Program-made: the position numbers and the translations under genes
Source: DAIOEK01 sp964648485
Lineage (GTDB): Bacteria; Chloroflexota; Anaerolineae; Anaerolineales; Anaerolineaceae
Length of the DNA: 64,000 bases
Direction of reading: 5' to 3'
NCBI GenBank assembly: GCA_964648485.1
Contig: CAZYOF010000006.1
Location: forward strand, 122,325 to 186,324
Notes under the pieces: model-generated
The model's database searches: none
The model's input: the letters and a program-made list of their open reading frames with translations, nothing else
What the model was told of the DNA's origin: nothing
Shown: positions 63,098-64,000 of the stretch, one piece after another
Layout of the letters: every line of letters starts with the position of its first letter
Numbering within the stretch: the stretch's first letter is position 1

Positions 63098-64000
63098 TAA
63101 TTGATGGGATTGGAATAATGTTTTTCAATGGGATATATGATGGAGCGAGACTAGGGCCCCAATAAGTATTACCATACCTATCTATTGTGTAATTAATTTG
63201 AAGCATAAAAAACTCAATGCTAATTGTCCCATAGTCTGGTTGGATATATGGGTTTCTACTTATGATATCTTGTGTTTTTAAATATTGATCGTACCCATTA
63301 GGTCCTGATGCATAATGCGGCCATGAAATTTCAGGAATACCAAAATCTGGAAAATTTCCAAACTCATTTGATCCATTAATAGATGAAAATCTCTTCCTGA
63401 TATCCTTAAGGTTTTTTTCAATCTCCCATTCTTTTGTTGTTCGGCTTAAGTATCCTTTCCATTCTTTACCATATTCATGTTTCAATTCATTACAAAATTG
63501 ATCCCCAATACCGCAATCAACATCATGCCCAGTAGGATCAATAAACGTCAATGGTGAATTTAGTACATACGTATACCTATTCCAAGCCTGCGAGTTGCCT
63601 GCCCCGGGCACGATCGTATCGGGTTGAATGAACCTGCCCAGCCAGGTTGAGTAATGCCTTGCCCTGTAATCCATCAGGCCCGTGTCGGACACATCACGCT
63701 GCCCCGTGTATGTTTTATCTGTGCCCGACAGACTGCCCACATCCGAGCGTGGTTCGCCAAAGGGCATGTACCTCGTCTCGCTCAATAAGGCGCCCGTATT
63801 GTCGGTAATGGCTACGGATGACCCCAAATGGTCGCTGATCAGGTACTTCATCACCCCATTATCGCTCATTCCGAAGGTGGAGCCAGCCAGGGCGTAGTAC
63901 TTGCGCACCGTTTCGGAGACCCCGTCGCTGATAACTTCGTATCCCCCGCCCATGAAGAAGGCAGTATGTGTGGCGGTTGTATTGTCTGTCACCAATTGAC
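63030..64000 (-). CDS. Rhs repeat-core protein with C-terminal toxin domain, 5' part outside window
   Basis: The frame is open to the window edge (323 codons seen). It carries the complete Rhs core in the order YEVISDGVSETVRKYYALAG, LISDHLGSSVAITDN, ETRYMPFGEPR, YTGQRDVSDTGLMDYRARHYS, WLGRFIQPDTIVPG and RYTYVLNSPLTFIDPTGHD. The variable C-terminal domain includes DYGTISIEFFMLQINYTIDR and YGNTYWGPS. It ends early at 63030 because of a probable one-base insertion; the rest lies in the other frame down to 62867. Core sequence is nearly identical to the two orphan modules downstream, which act as its reservoir of alternative tips. Confidence 0.82.
   Translation of the reverse strand, partial: QLVTDNTTATHTAFFMGGGYEVISDGVSETVRKYYALAGSTFGMSDNGVMKYLISDHLGSSVAITDNTGALLSETRYMPFGEPRSDVGSLSGTDKTYTGQRDVSDTGLMDYRARHYSTWLGRFIQPDTIVPGAGNSQAWNRYTYVLNSPLTFIDPTGHDVDCGIGDQFCNELKHEYGKEWKGYLSRTTKEWEIEKNLKDIRKRFSSINGSNEFGNFPDFGIPEISWPHYASGPNGYDQYLKTQDIISRNPYIQPDYGTISIEFFMLQINYTIDRYGNTYWGPSLAPSYIPLKNIIPIPSISATNSFIGFTRKSHYPNGIRIN

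Noticed and set aside
58860..64000. Insertion sequence or prophage
   Set aside because: No transposase, integrase or terminal repeats were seen; the repeated DNA is Rhs core.

Overview
The window looks like a chromosomal segment from an anaerobic or fermentative Gram-positive-type or monoderm bacterium. The best guess is Chloroflexota, class Anaerolineae. This is inferred from gene content: a lipoprotein-rich envelope, Reg_prop and NarL-type two-component systems, CoxG-type Mo-hydroxylase operons, TTG/GTG starts and AT-rich intergenes. No rRNA or other taxonomic marker is present to prove it.

1-6.5 kb is housekeeping. A small membrane protein, mnmA and iscS (tRNA 2-thiolation and its sulfur donor) read leftward. 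A phosphohexomutase, TatD and a long-chain polyprenyl diphosphate synthase read rightward. A GNAT-like gene on the minus strand follows, with its own consensus promoter.

6.6-18 kb is a catabolic operon behind a promoter and a leader with an intrinsic terminator: fdrA, a DUF1116 (YlbE-type) gene, a tandem-domain metal cyclase, a three-subunit molybdenum hydroxylase, a CoxG-like protein, a small membrane protein and an NCS2 nucleobase permease. It reads as uptake, hydroxylation and ring opening of a purine-like heterocycle followed by carbamoyl-group recovery. 18-28.6 kb holds an NmrA trio, a NarL-type sensor/regulator pair, a B12-binding radical SAM protein, a ROK sugar kinase, L-lactate dehydrogenase and LigA.

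28.7-34.1 kb is the most unusual part. A zinc-ribbon membrane protein is followed by a membrane protein ending in an alternating Cys-Ala tail, a radical SAM/SPASM enzyme with a PqqD-like recognition domain, a tandem paralogue of that enzyme in which all three cluster cysteines are replaced, and a methyltransferase. This resembles a peptide- or protein-tail-modifying system. tRNA-Pro(GGG) follows.

34.5-57 kb carries an AfuABC/FbpABC-type importer with a PfkB kinase, a stand-alone receiver, a Dpp-type importer without ATPases, a giant Reg_prop sensor kinase with its LuxR regulator, an NHL-like lipoprotein, a diguanylate cyclase gene broken by two in-frame TAA codons, and a 1550-residue 7TM/PAS/GAF/HD-GYP protein. 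A 16-base repeat recurs upstream of three of these units and may be the operator of this signalling block.

57-64 kb has an anaerobic sulfatase-maturase-type radical SAM gene, a possible structured RNA, and an array of Rhs toxin-tip modules on the minus strand. These are an entering Rhs protein with a frameshifted toxin and a membrane immunity candidate; an orphan core with a DUF4258 toxin plus DUF2283 partner; and an orphan tip with a zinc-metallopeptidase motif plus a lipoprotein.
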